Below are positions 10,371 through 20,979 of a DNA stretch of 64,000 bases, piece after piece (position 1 is the first letter of the stretch; every line of letters starts with the position of its first letter). The stretch spans positions 1 through 64,000 of the forward strand of contig WNNJ02003706.1 in the NCBI GenBank assembly GCA_012934845.2. The letters run 5' to 3'. The position numbers and the translations under genes were made by a program. Under the pieces are notes generated by a model. That model was not told the DNA's origin and searched no databases. It worked only from the letters and a program-made list of their open reading frames with translations. This DNA is from Pomphorhynchus laevis. Taxonomy: Eukaryota; Acanthocephala; Palaeacanthocephala; Echinorhynchida; Pomphorhynchidae.

Positions 10371-10379
10371 ACTATATAT

Positions 10380-10600
10380 GACTACTGATCAGCTACTGAT
10401 CCAATGCTACTTTTCACGTTTTGGTCCTTTCAATGTTAGCTGACGATTACTCGACTCGTCTGCTTTACTGGCATCTTAGATTTAATGATATTTTCTTATT
10501 ACATTATGCAGATAGGATTAAAGCAATGTACAGTGCCATCAAAAATTTCAATTGTAGCAGACTGCATAATTAAATTAGCTTAAAATCCATTAGTGTAATC
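10380..10600. repeat. HR1 copies, inverted then direct
   Basis: 10387-10460 is HR1 on the minus strand (reverse of GGATCAGTAGCTGAT and GGACCAAAACGTG). 10500-10580 resembles the plus-strand HR1 tail (GATAGGATTAAAGCAATGTA). Confidence 0.6.
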
Positions 10601-10604
10601 GTTT

Positions 10605-11215
10605 CAATTGCTCAATATTTGCAATATTTTCCAAGATTATGCCGTAAAATTTGCCACGTAAAAATAAATCCTTTTTTATGCAATTAGCATGGTCTACTAT
10701 TCGCATCATTGTATAAATCATATCAGATAACTAAATCAATGTTTAATAAATTAAAAAATAAAATATAATGTTTTTAAATATTTTTATAATATTTAGATAT
10801 CACAGATTTCACCAAATGAGTGACATCTGTGATGCCATCTTTGTATAATGACATCACATCGTATATTATGGTACATGCCAAATGCAAAAGCAATATTTTT
10901 GACGTATTTGAATAATGATAAGAGTTTAATGATTATTTACGACAACCAGACGACTTCATTAATTGATTATTTGCCAACCTCTGTTATTTCAGATTCTATT
11001 TCCCTTCACACTCAGCCTGCATTATTATTGCCTGTCTGACGTTATATCAAAAGTATAAATATTCATTATTTAATATTTACATTAAAATTATATTTAATAT
11101 TTTTCATCCATTCTTATATTGTAATAATATAATATCCATTAATTATCAATTGAAAATAGATCCTTCCCCTACCAACGCAGATTTAATACTGATTTAATTT
11201 GAAATTTAATTAAAA
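10605..11215. other. No supported gene
   Basis: AT-rich. A 63-codon frame with an ATG at 10848 has no recognised motif; it could be a small gene but nothing supports it. Confidence 0.4.
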
Positions 11216-11219
11216 TTAA

Positions 11220-11690
11220 TAAATCAAATCAGCTAAATGAGTCTACGTATTTAATATAATTATAAACTAAACAAAACATAATAATGCTAAATCAAAATTT
11301 AATAATTAAATAATAAAATTAATAATTGTTTTTAGATTTTCTATAATTTAAATCAAGTTAAAAAAATGAAATTTAAAATAAACGTCATTTTTATGAATTG
11401 ACTAATAAATAACAGACGTTGTATCAGAATAAGAATTAGAGGTCATCAGGAGGAACTGCTATGCTATCAGGTTTCGGCCCCTAACTCCTCTACCCAACAT
11501 AGCAGCGGGGCCAAATACATGCTAATGATGTATTTCCTCTGATAAAACTATCTAGTATCTTATTCTAATACAAAGTATATTATTTATTATCCATAAAAAT
11601 TTGCAACTTAAGAGTTTAAATTTATTCTTTATATTATTGTGTTGATTTATATATTTTACTATTTTCTGCATTATGGTACTTTTAAAGTAA
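11220..11690 (-). mobile_element. PLE-A copy A6, 3' end
   Basis: Starts at AAATCAGCTAAATGAGTC, then carries the conserved GTTGTATCAGAATAAG block, the TTTCGGCCCCTAACTCC region and the AAGTATATTATTTATTATCC block, ending after TTTACTATTTTCTGC. Closely similar to copies at 45.2 and 50.2 kb. Confidence 0.8.
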
Positions 11691-11699
11691 CCAAAAATA

Positions 11700-12295
11700 A
11701 TAGATGCTATTGAATCAATTTACTAAAATAATCTCTTATTTTAATTTACAAGGGAAGAAAAATGAAATCTAAAGCTTTTCAAATCCTTATTCAGAGACAA
11801 AAGTATTCTCCTATTAAATATTATAAATATTATAATACATACTATTGTACATACTATTGTACTGTTTTTATAAATATTTGTATTCTGTATAAATTTGAAA
11901 CGCATTAAGAAGGATTTTTTTCGGGTCCATACATTTTTCGCAGATTTTTCCCATTCACATTTTATCGTTTTCTTTAACATTTTATTATTTAAAATTAAAC
12001 AATTATTTTTTGGTCTTTAAAATATACTTTAGATGTTAACTGACACTCTCATATGAGTGAGAATCAGTCAGTAAGTTTTTATCTAAATTATCAATTAAAT
12101 TTATGATTTGAATTTATATATTTCTAATTTATATTTTTAGAATGTTTCAAATTAATCCGAGATTTGCTATCTGAAAAAGATCCAGCTCAATAATGATTAT
12201 AAGAATTAATGTTTTCTCGTTGTGTAAAGGAAATACATTCTTGCTACAATTCTTGCTTTATTATCTAAATTAATTATAAAAGCGAAAGAGCCATC
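11700..12295. other. No supported gene
   Basis: AT-rich. A 79-codon minus-strand frame at 11741-11980 shows no motif. GAAAAAGATCCAGC near 12175 and flanks are unremarkable. Confidence 0.4.
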
Positions 12296-12303
12296 AACAT
12301 CCG

Positions 12304-12520
12304 AAGCGGATTAGCTTTCATGTAGGAACGTGGAGTGTCACCTCGCTGGAGGCGAAGGAACCAGAATTAGTTGAAGAGATGGCTCGCTTCGGTCTTGAAA
12401 TAGTCGGAGTGACTTCTATTCACTATTCTGGAACTGGAACTAAACTTTTGGATCAAGGTTGAACCTTGAACTATTCGGGAGTTATCAACGAAAAGTGATG
12501 ACAGGCGGGTGTACGATTCT
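12304..12520 (+). pseudogene. RTE-like LINE, endonuclease N-terminal fragment
   Basis: Translates as VGTWSVTSLEAKEPELVEEM, ARFGLEIVGVTSIHYSGTGT and KLLDQG, then a stop. This is the start of an AP-like endonuclease (the GTWN/GTWS opening, and E.V.E..R..L.IVG.TS) and matches the related stretch at about 34185-34370. Only about 70 codons remain, with stops after KLLDQG. GC content is visibly higher than the flanks, consistent with a transposed insert. The rest of the element is absent; PLE-A sequence follows within 150 bp. Confidence 0.8.
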
Positions 12521-12654
12521 TGCTTTATTATCTAAACTAATTATAAAAGTAGAGAAAAGTATTATCGAATTATACCAATTATCGAATTATATCAATTCAT
12601 GAGAGTATCGATGCAATGCGCTCTCTGAGTATATAATATATTAAGTCTTTAATT

Positions 12655-13290
12655 AAGTATATTAATATATAAAATATGCATCTATTAAATTATTTAAATG
12701 ATTTTAGAGAAAACCAATATCGTTACAAATTGTTGCAATTCTTAAAAGTTCATTATTTAATGTATTATATTTTATATTATATGGTATGCATGAATGCTCA
12801 TGCAAAAATATGTTTCTTGTAAATTTAAATATGTCATCTTTACAATATAAATTAAAATTAATCTTAATTGATTATTTATTATTCGTTCATAAAAATATTT
12901 CGCTAAACATTTATTTTTTTATATTAATTTTAATATTATTGTGTAGATTTATATATTTTACTATTTTCTGTTTAATAATATTTTTATAGTAACCTAGTTT
13001 AAAATATGTATCTATTAAATTATTTAAATGATTTTGAAGAAAGCCAATATCTTCGGAAAAAGATATACATATATATGTTATAATAATTTAATAAACAGTA
13101 ACTTAAAATTTTTAATATTATCGTGTTGATTTATATATTTTACTATTTTCTGCTCGATGTTATTTTTATAGTAACCTAGTTTAAAATATGTATCTATTAA
13201 ATTATTTAAATGATTTTGAAGAAAGCCAATATCATTACATATTGTTGCAATTCTTAAAATTTCATTATTTAATGTATTATATTTAATTAA
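12655..13290 (-). mobile_element. PLE-A thumb-region fragments, three in series
   Basis: The segment GTATCTATTAAATTATTTAAATG with its neighbours occurs near 12675, 13010 and 13195, each time with TTTTAGAGAAAACC or TTTTGAAGAAAGCC after it. The first piece extends to ATGTCATCTTTACAATAT. Internal duplications of one PLE-A portion. Confidence 0.7.
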
Positions 13291-13777
13291 ATATTATTAA
13301 TTAATATTATTATATTATAATTAAATTTTTATTTAATTAAAAATTAGGAAGTAAATTAGAATAGCAATTTACTGCAAATTGCTATTTTCAAATTGAAGGT
13401 TGCAAATTTTCCTACTAGCGATAAATGGTAATATAATATTTCAGATATTACCAAATGTAAAATGCAAAATAATTTCCAAACTAAATAAGCAAAAGAATTT
13501 ACAGCAGTAAAATTAGGATATTGTTTTAATTAAGATTGGTAATAAGAAAGTATAAGTTGAAATCGTCTAACATCATCTTAGAAGAAAGTAAGCTGAAAAT
13601 AAATTGTGCAATTTCAGATAAAGAAATACAAAATTTAAAAAAAATCTCAAACCCCAGTTGTTATAAATTGTTAAATATAAACAGCAAAGTTCAGTTCATG
13701 AAACATTACAAACCGCACACTAGTAAATTAATAGTAGTTTTAGTCCTCGGAATGTTAATTTAAAACACAGTCTCACG

Positions 13778-14518
13778 CTATTCTTCACTATCTGTGAGTT
13801 TCTTTCCAGTGGATGGATGATCAGATGAACTGTCATCGTCGAAGAAAAGTTTAGGTTTCGGAATCTTATTTCCAGTGTAATCTTTTAATGATTTGACGAT
13901 GAACCAGCGTTTGGCATGGCTAATTAAGCTTTCGCCATATTATAATCGCTGGAATCAAAGTATTGACACTGAAATAAAAATTAGAAAGAATTAAAACGAA
14001 ACAAATTAAAGAATTTAATCGTTGAATTAAGAAGCAACAAATAGCAATAGCATCTCAAAAAATGAATTAAGTTCTTAAACTTAGAAGATTTTAATTTTAT
14101 TTTTATTAAAATAATTCGTTACATCGACTGTGACTATAAAATTTCATAAGACTGAATTTCAAACCTTCTACTTTAATTGAATATTCATATTTAAATTCTT
14201 TTTAATAAAATAAATTCATTTTGATTTAATTGAGTTACCAAACAAAAATTCATTTGCTGGTATTTTAAATCGGTTTTTATAAATTCAATTAATAATTACC
14301 TTCTTGGCCAGTTACCGTTGTAAGAAAACCAATGGATTCTGTGGTTTCAGTCGACCATATTTACTTGAATAATCGACATCAGTATTTTGATTGTCGGATG
14401 TGATATTTACTTTTAGTTGATTAGGCTTTGCCTCTTCAGCTGAAAATGATTCACTGGTGCCTGTTTCTACATCCATAGTGAGGTTATCTTTGAAAGCATC
14501 ACCACGTTGTATACAATG
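13778..14518 (-). pseudogene. Endosulfine (ENSA/ARPP-19) family gene, dead
   Basis: Two exons on the minus strand. Exon A (14518-14300) contains MDVETGTSESFSAEEAKPNQ and ends KYGRLKPQNPLVFLQR, a TAA stop (14312-14314), LAKK, then GTAATT donor. Exon B (from 13968, after TTATTTCAG) starts CQYFDSSDYNMAKA, almost the family's invariant FDSGDY(N/A)MAK box whose Ser is the Greatwall target; living members inhibit PP2A-B55 at mitosis. After the box there is a stop (MAKA then TAA) and a frame change; the other frame gives DYTGNKIPKPK and a C-terminus ending TGKKLTDSEE with TAG at 13778. The TG..IP.P string fits ENSA. Two stops and one frameshift make it a pseudogene, yet it keeps an intron, so it is a decayed gene and not a processed copy. 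Confidence 0.75.
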
Positions 14519-14984
14519 CTAAAAATGAAATTATGCTAAATATCATCATAATTCAAATCTATAGGTTTTGACGATCATAATGAGATATTAATCAGATAAT
14601 TAATCATATATTTACCGTATTATTTATTGATTTTAAAAATTATTCCCTAATTTGTTGAATGTATAACTCGATCCATACCATTAAGATGACTAAATTTGGC
14701 TAAGTACTTCATTCATAAATTTAATTTTTCTTCCACCAGGCACGGCTACTTATAATTTTTTCGTATCAGTGAAACCGATGAACTGTTTGAAACCCGAATC
14801 GACAATATTTTTTAATGAGATCAGAAAATACGAAAATGGCAAGCGTGATTAATCTATGAAATAATTTCATTATATTATCATTAGAAAATTTTGATCGAAA
14901 ATCGCTTTCGAATTTCATTAAACATTTATTTAAATTAAGCGAATTTTTTTTGCTTTTTATTAGACCAAGGTAAATAAAATTTCA

Positions 14985-15145
14985 TCAGAAGAAATACGTC
15001 ATAAGCGTGTATTTGGCCACGCTGGTTTATTGGGTCGAGGAATAGGAGTCGAAATCTGATAACATAGCAGTTCCTCCTGATGACCTCTAATCCTTATTCT
15101 GATACATCGTCTGCTATTTATTAGTCATTCATTTCAGAATTTTCA
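14985..15145 (+). mobile_element. PLE-A copy A8, 3' end, inverted relative to the others
   Basis: Plus-strand version of the conserved end: CTGATAACATAGCAGTTCC, TCCTGATGACCTCTAATCC, CTGATACATCGTCTGC. About 160 bp only. Confidence 0.7.
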
Positions 15146-15416
15146 ATTTTCGATAATGATAAGTAGTTTTTTATTAAACGAAAATGTTAAAAAGCACTTG
15201 AAAGTTTTAGTTGAAACTTCTTATTTAATGAAATTCTGTCAACTTCTATGAAATTCAATGTAATCACGAGGTAACATCAGGAGCATGTTAAGATACATTT
15301 TAAAGTCTGTAAGAAAGGAGACAATAAATTTATTCATATAGAATTTTTATAAAATTATTCAATATAATCTTATCACGTGTTTAGTTTATTTCATTTCAAT
15401 TAATGCATGCCTTCTT

Positions 15417-15771
15417 TTACTTTAGCGTTTTTCCCGTGTAGAAACGGGATTAGCTGCTGATGAAAATTGTCTTTATTTGGTTCTATCGATAACGTCTTTT
15501 TCATTCACCGTCACGGCGATGGGCTTTAATTCATTGAGACATCATTTCATAATGTTGATGCGACAGTTTTGTTTTACGGCTGGCTTGTCACGAAGTCTAT
15601 CGCCAACCCGCCTCCTTTCTCAGCAGGGTTTAGGACCGGTCATGGCAAAGTTTTTCGATTGGTGCATTTATTATTTTGATTGGTATATGTCTCACACCCT
15701 AAATATAGGTTTAAATATAAATATAAATAAAAACATCCTAAATATAGGTTTTGGGATAGCCAAACCCTAAA
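15417..15771 (+). CDS. Unrecognised open frame, possible exon
   Basis: An acceptor-like tract (TTCTTTTACTTTAG) ends at 15424, and a frame stays open for about 115 codons (RFSRVETGLAADENC, SITSFSFTVTAMGFN, RQFCFTAGLSRSLSPTRLLS). GC content to about 15665 is well above the flanks, suggesting real or transposed coding sequence. The opposite strand also has protein-like stretches (CLNELKPIAVTVNEKDVIDR) broken by stops, so the strand is uncertain. The end runs into the repeat array at 15.78 kb. Function unknown. Confidence 0.25.
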
Positions 15772-15775
15772 TATA

Positions 15776-16117
15776 GGTTTAAATAAAAATATAAATTGAC
15801 TTATATTTATATAAATATAAATAAAAAGTAAAAGACGTTATATTTAAAATATTTATAATTTTCTTATGAATATTATTTCGATTGGTATATGTCTCATTAT
15901 GATTAGTGTAAGACTCATTATGATTAATGTATGACTCATTATGATAAGTGTATGACTCATAATAATCGGTATCATAATGATAGATGAATGTCTCATTATG
16001 ACGGCCACACCGAAATATAGATTTAAATACAAATATAAATTGACTTATATTTATATAAATATAAATAAAAAGTAAAAGACGTTATATTTAAAATATTTAT
16101 AATTTTCTTTATGAATA
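15776..16117. repeat. Two ~95-bp direct repeats flanking a ~21-bp minisatellite
   Basis: The stretch starting TTTAAATAAAAATATAAATTG (15778-15872) recurs nearly identically at 16020-16118. Between them about five units related to GATTAGTGTATGACTCATTAT lie at 15880-16000. An AAATATAGGTTT motif recurs three times just before. Confidence 0.8.
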
Positions 16118-16599
16118 TTTTAAAAACATTTACGAATTTATTTAGAAAATAATAAAAACCGTATTTAATGAAAACTAGTGTTACATTTGCGAGGTATCTA
16201 GAGTATAACAATAAATACAAATCAGAAGAATTCAATTTTAGAGAATATGAAGAGCGTATAGATCAATTAATACATTCAACAAATCCGTAGAAATTGAAAA
16301 AATACAGTATATATTGGAATTATTTAATAAATTAATATTGGATTAATAAAGAATATATTATATTTTAAACTCAGCACAACGGCTCGTATAAAAAGGCAAT
16401 TTCTCATTTTAATATTTTTACCTTGACATATATTTAAAAAAAACACAATATTTCTATTAGAAGTGACCTGTAAATAGTTACATCGTTTGCTTTTATGATG
16501 CTATTATATTTATTTCACGACAAATCCGAACATCTGATCACAGTAAACAACGATCGTTATAATCACAATAGTTATATCAACTAAAAATCTATCATATCA

Positions 16600-16735
16600 A
16601 CTAAAAAGTTGCACTAAAAATTAATTAATTAAATGTTTAATTAATGAAACATTTAATTAAACATTTAAAGTTTAATTAAATGTTTAATTAAATGTTTAAT
16701 TAATCAAAATTAATTAAATGTTTGAATTTTCCCGG
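16600..16735. repeat. Palindromic AT repeat
   Basis: At least five overlapping copies of TTAATTAAATGTTTAATTAA-type units, able to fold back on each other. Confidence 0.8.
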
Positions 16736-16879
16736 TTTTCATCATTTAAATTTAAAACAACCAACATGTATACGCATAAAAATAGTTAATTATTCCTGTA
16801 ACACCATTAGCACGAATTAGATTACATTATATACAAAATTATAATCCTAAAATTAATATAATCTTATAATTATAATATA

Positions 16880-17345
16880 TTTTTAAAGTGTGCTTTAATT
16901 ACTTTAAGTATTTTATTGATATAAACAGAAAGTGGTTTTAATGCACATTTAAACGCACTACATATGAACTTAGGTTTTATTGAATTTTTACGTAATTTTG
17001 GATTTCAATATAATATAGGTATAGTTTTATTATCTGATTCAACCTTTATACCCTTTTTATCTATTACAGAACAATGACTTGTAATAATTGTTTCTAAACT
17101 CAACTCACTCATAACTGGTTGGAAAAGAATATAAAATTTTATATCTTTTCTATATATATTTCAACATAGGAAATACCTCATTAGCATGCATTTGTCCGAG
17201 CCGCCATGTTGGGTTGTGGAACCAACCAGTATATATAGTATCTTATTCTAAATACAAAGTATATTATTTATTATCGATCGATAATAAATAATATTTATTC
17301 CTTTTGTGTGTTCTAAAAATTCTTTTTTATGATTAATACTGAAAT
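16880..17345 (-). mobile_element. PLE-A copy A10, rearranged
   Basis: 16885-17107 is RT coding sequence (as in 3500-3715). 17108-17285 is the alternative 3' end with ACTGGTTGG/CCAACCAGT arms (17114-17122, 17222-17230). 17290-17345 is another RT piece. The order differs from copy A2, so this is a rearranged or multiply inserted copy. Confidence 0.75.
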
Positions 17346-17953
17346 AGTGTTTTAAAATTGTATCTAGGTGACCCTCCTTCCATAATTGCAGACGGCGAGT
17401 AAGCGTTTTTTATAACACTTACTTTATTCGAGCCTATCCTATGTAGTAATAGCGGAGATAGGATAGATATCATCTTTAAAGCTATACATGCTTTTGATGA
17501 ATTCGAATTGAATTTCTCTAGAAGTTCAGATATGATTAAGAGAAACTGCTTTGAAACAATGCAATTTGGTAGGTGGATAAGATTCGGTTTCCAGTGAATT
17601 ACGCTGTCGTATATTGTATCTAGTGTTATATATTCACTGGGCCTTTCCTGATTTACACAGTCTGCAACATCACGTGGTCTGTGTTGTGATGTAAGTTGTG
17701 GTCCGTCGCTTGAAACTGGATTCTGATTTTGTACAATACCAGGGGCATTCAAGTCCTCCACTCTACTTATTGGTTCTGCAGCAGAAGTCGAAGGCACCGT
17801 CTGTGGTCCAATATGTACGCGATCGTTACAGTCGGGTGCACGACAATTCGCGCAAAGAACTCCTGCATTCGCACATCTGCAACCTTTGCACTTTGCTGAA
17901 GGGTCATTGCCTTAACAGCAAAGCGTGTGATTAGACGGCTTTCCTCTGGGCAT
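17345..17953 (-). pseudogene. RLE-type LINE, N-terminal fragment
   Basis: Starts MPRGKPSN at the ATG at 17953, matching the MPRGVPSS start of the frame at 57780. One in-frame stop follows LCC, then a Cys cluster (AKCKGCRCANAGVLCANCRA) and an open stretch containing DSVIHWKPNLIHLPNCIVSK, clearly related to WKPNLLRLPRCQASKSF of the 57.8 kb protein. It ends at about residue 200, where PLE-A sequence begins, so the RT and nuclease parts are missing. Unusually for a LINE, the 5' end is kept and the 3' end lost, suggesting later disruption and not 5' truncation. Confidence 0.85.
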
Positions 17954-17959
17954 GTTCGA

Positions 17960-18830
17960 AGGCCGTTCGAATGGTTAGATCAGAGCCCTTTTATCCTGGG
18001 ATTACTCGTAATGGACGTTGCGGTGTAGATAAGTTTGTAATTAGATAAATATATTGTTAATTACATATATAAGTTAATAGGATAAGGTTTTTGTAAGTTC
18101 GTAAGTTTCCAATTGTAAATTTTATATCTTGTATGTTATTTATTGTAAGTTTGCATCACCTCTCAAGTTTTCACTAGTAGGGTAAATGCATAAATTGTAA
18201 GTTTTAATAATCAAAAGATTTTAACAAGTTGTACATTAATTATTTCTCAAACTTTTTTTAAGGTATGATAATTATAATAATATTCTAAGAGAAAATTGCT
18301 CACTACAAAATACTGTGTTTATTTATAAATTTAATATTTTAATAATATTTTGTTGATTTATAATTTTCCATTATAAGAAAAAATCCATTAAACTTGCTTG
18401 AAAATTAGCAGAAAAATAATGCCGCATCAAAAATACATAGTTTCAGTATTTATGACGGTTATATTAATTGGAAAGCAAAGTCCACATGTCATTAATAATA
18501 ACTTGTCAGTAGAACAAATCAGATAAGATAACTTGAATATGATCTCAAATCTACAAAAAATAGTATAAAAATTGCAAAAGTGACGATGTGATTGCGAATA
18601 CGACAAAATTGAAATCAAAATAAAGAAGAAATTATAAACAGAAGTTTTTTAAATAGTTGATACTGATCCATTATATATAAAAAATTATTGACGCTGGATC
18701 AAATAATAACTTGGGAGTAGAACAAATCAGATCAGATTTGGATACCATTACAGTCGATCAGCAATCAAATCCATGATCCATTTCTACTTATTGAGTTCCA
18801 TAAACAGGGTCCAAAATTTAAGAGTGTTTA
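17960..18830. other. No supported gene
   Basis: AT-rich with scattered GTAAGTT strings (18030-18220). No acceptor-frame-donor combination stands out. Confidence 0.4.
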
Positions 18831-18831
18831 G

Positions 18832-18967
18832 AGATGCTTTCACTGAAACCATGCTGGAAAAGCGTTTAACGTGTTCTGTCTATCAAACAAAGTTTAAAGA
18901 AGAACCCCGTTCAAGCTACTCGTGTTCAGCTCTTTTTAAATTTTTAATTACTTGTTTTGTCCGATAG
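18832..18967 (+). CDS. Possible terminal exon, unrecognised
   Basis: After AGAGTGTTTAG the frame A|DAFTETMLEKRLTCSVYQTK stays open for 45 codons to TAG at 18965. The split codon is the same as for the small exons further right. Composition is protein-like, but no family is recognised and no donor or partner exon is certain. Confidence 0.25.
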
Positions 18968-19273
18968 CATAGATCAAATGTAATAACGGTTTCGTAATAG
19001 TATACAAATAATCAAGCATATCCAGTGAGGTGTTATTTGTAATTGTTGGTTTGATCTGTTAAAATTGATTTTTTTTGTATAATATCTTTCATCTTATTAG
19101 GCAGAAATGTAACTAACCAATTTTTATCATTACTTAAAATTTCCAATTAAATTAAAAGTTTTAATAGTATTAAATTTATAGCTTTTATTTGGAAATTATT
19201 TTCGACAACGAGAACAAATAAACTAACTACACTCAACTATGTTTATAGGTAGTAACGAGAATATTATTCTTAG

Positions 19274-19328
19274 TTTATTCTCCGAGCAGTTTTCTGATAC
19301 TCTGATATCGGATTATCTCCAAACTTGA
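19274..19328 (+). CDS. Possible short terminal exon
   Basis: TTATTCTTAG followed by T and the frame LFSEQFSDTLISDYLQT, then TGA. Phase agrees with the 21.7-35.9 kb exons; otherwise unsupported. Confidence 0.15.
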
Positions 19329-19444
19329 TTTTTATTCCGATATTATTTCAGTTTAAGTTTCTTACTTAATTTAATTATTTGAATTAATTATTAAATTAGT
19401 TATTGACTACTTTACCGTATTTTAAATTGTTTTTAGATTTTGCG

Positions 19445-19560
19445 ATGGTTACACGCTGCCACTATGAAGTTTTAGGCGTCACTCAGCTAGCTTTGACGAT
19501 TTAAAGAAAGCTTATCGCCAATTAGCCTTTAAATGACATCCAGATAATCTTTTAATTAAC
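19445..19560 (+). pseudogene. DnaJ J-domain fragment (DNAJC21-like), dead
   Basis: ATG at 19445 gives MVTRCHYEVLGVTQLA. After one frameshift near 19490 the sequence reads FDDLKKAYRQLAFK, a stop at 19534-19536, then HPDN. This is the first half of a J domain: helix I with CHYEVLGV, helix II with LKKAYR.LA.K, and the invariant HPD that stimulates Hsp70 ATPase. The stop sits where functional J domains have Trp (KWHPD), so TGG to TGA is likely. The start at a CHYEVLGV string is typical of DNAJC21/JDP-type proteins. Helix III is not found downstream. A TTTTTAG precedes it, so it may be a stranded first exon or a retro-copy. Confidence 0.75.
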
Positions 19561-19564
19561 ACAG

Positions 19565-20285
19565 TTAACTTGAAAATTAATTTAACTGAAAAGCATGAGA
19601 AAGTTTATCAGACTTAATTTATTAATTCTCAAATCATATTGATAATTAAATTTCAAGTTAAATTAATATTAGCAATTTATTTTACTTAATTTATTTTTAA
19701 TAAATGACCATGTAAAATATTGTTAGGCACTAAAGCAAATTAAGCACACAAAAAAAACTTAGAAAGCCGTTTTTTATCTCTATGTATAAATGTCTATATT
19801 ATATTATTTGGTTTTTTAACATTTGTTATTTTGTAGACACTTTATAATTAGAAATAATTAATAATTTTAAATAATTTTATGATTAAAATCATAGAAAGTA
19901 TGTAGCTAATCAGCAATATCGACGAGTTGAAACCTTTGTTTTGTGGTTCGGATCCGATGTCTTGATTAGCAGATATTCTGTGATATTCTTTGATATGTAA
20001 TTCTATGATTGCTTATCAAAATAGAGTAACTGACCAACCACTTTTGTCTTGAAATTGTGTACGATTAATTATATATCGTTTAATATCTATAGGTCTAAAC
20101 TTGATTGCAAACATATTACCCATCTAAAATGATATTTTAAAAGGCATTTAATTTTAATCCTGATTATGATAGCAGACGCAATCGAAGTATTGAAGTTTTT
20201 CAAATAAAGTGAAATTATTTTCTTCATTTTTTTCTAAAACTCATTTTTATTGTCTGGAGATGCATTTGGTAGTTTATTAACAAAT
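19565..20285. other. No supported gene
   Basis: AT-rich, no motif recognised on either strand. Confidence 0.4.
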
Positions 20286-20380
20286 ATATTTTGTATGAAC
20301 AATTGCATACACGAGCGAGTATCATCATTTTGTCGGCTTCATCAATTATCCTCGTGTAAACTCTTTAATCCTAGATGCAG

Positions 20381-20423
20381 CACTGTACACACCAATCAGC
20401 CTAGGTGGACCTCATCAGCAGTG
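20381..20423 (-). ncRNA. Hammerhead-like motif, left palindrome arm
   Basis: Minus strand: stem I CACTG (20423-20419), core CTGATGA (20418-20412), a 4-bp stem II GGTC/GGCT with wobbles, GATT in place of GAAA, GTA, then CAGTG (20385-20381), which pairs perfectly with stem I. The altered GAAA argues against activity. Confidence 0.35.
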
Positions 20424-20937
20424 AGCCTACGCCTAGCTTTCATGTTTCGGTCCTTTAATAATCTGCTGAAAATTTCCTCTGCTGCCTTTCTGTAATAACA
20501 AACGATACAGTTTGTAAGGAAAATATTTCCACTTGTGCAAACTGTACGTTGTATCAGTCTTTTGAAACAAAAAGACGAGGTCCACCTACCCTGATTGTAG
20601 TGTACAGTGCTGCATATAGGATTAAAGAGTTCACACGAGAATAATTGATGAAGCCGACCAAATGATGATACTCGCTCGTGTATGCAATTATTCATTCTAT
20701 TAACCTGGCAGATTCCGGTTTCCTGTCAAAGAAAATTCAAAAGACAGATTGTCGGTTGTTTCCGGCAACTGTAGTGCTATCTCCGTCTTTTTGTTACAAA
20801 AGACGGATACAACGTACAGTTTGCACAAGTGGAAATGTTTTCCTTACAAACTGTATCGTTTGTTTTTACAGAAAGGCAGCAGAGGAAAATTTCAGCAGAT
20901 CATTAAAGGACCGAAACACGAAATGTAGGCGTAGGCT

Positions 20938-20979
20938 CACTGCTGATGAGGTCCACCTACGCGATTGTAGTGTACAATG
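20938..20979 (+). ncRNA. Hammerhead-like motif, right palindrome arm
   Basis: CACTG (20938-20942), CTGATGA (20943-20949), GATT (20963-20966), GTA (20972-20974), CAATG (20975-20979). As in the left arm, GATT replaces GAAA. Confidence 0.35.
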
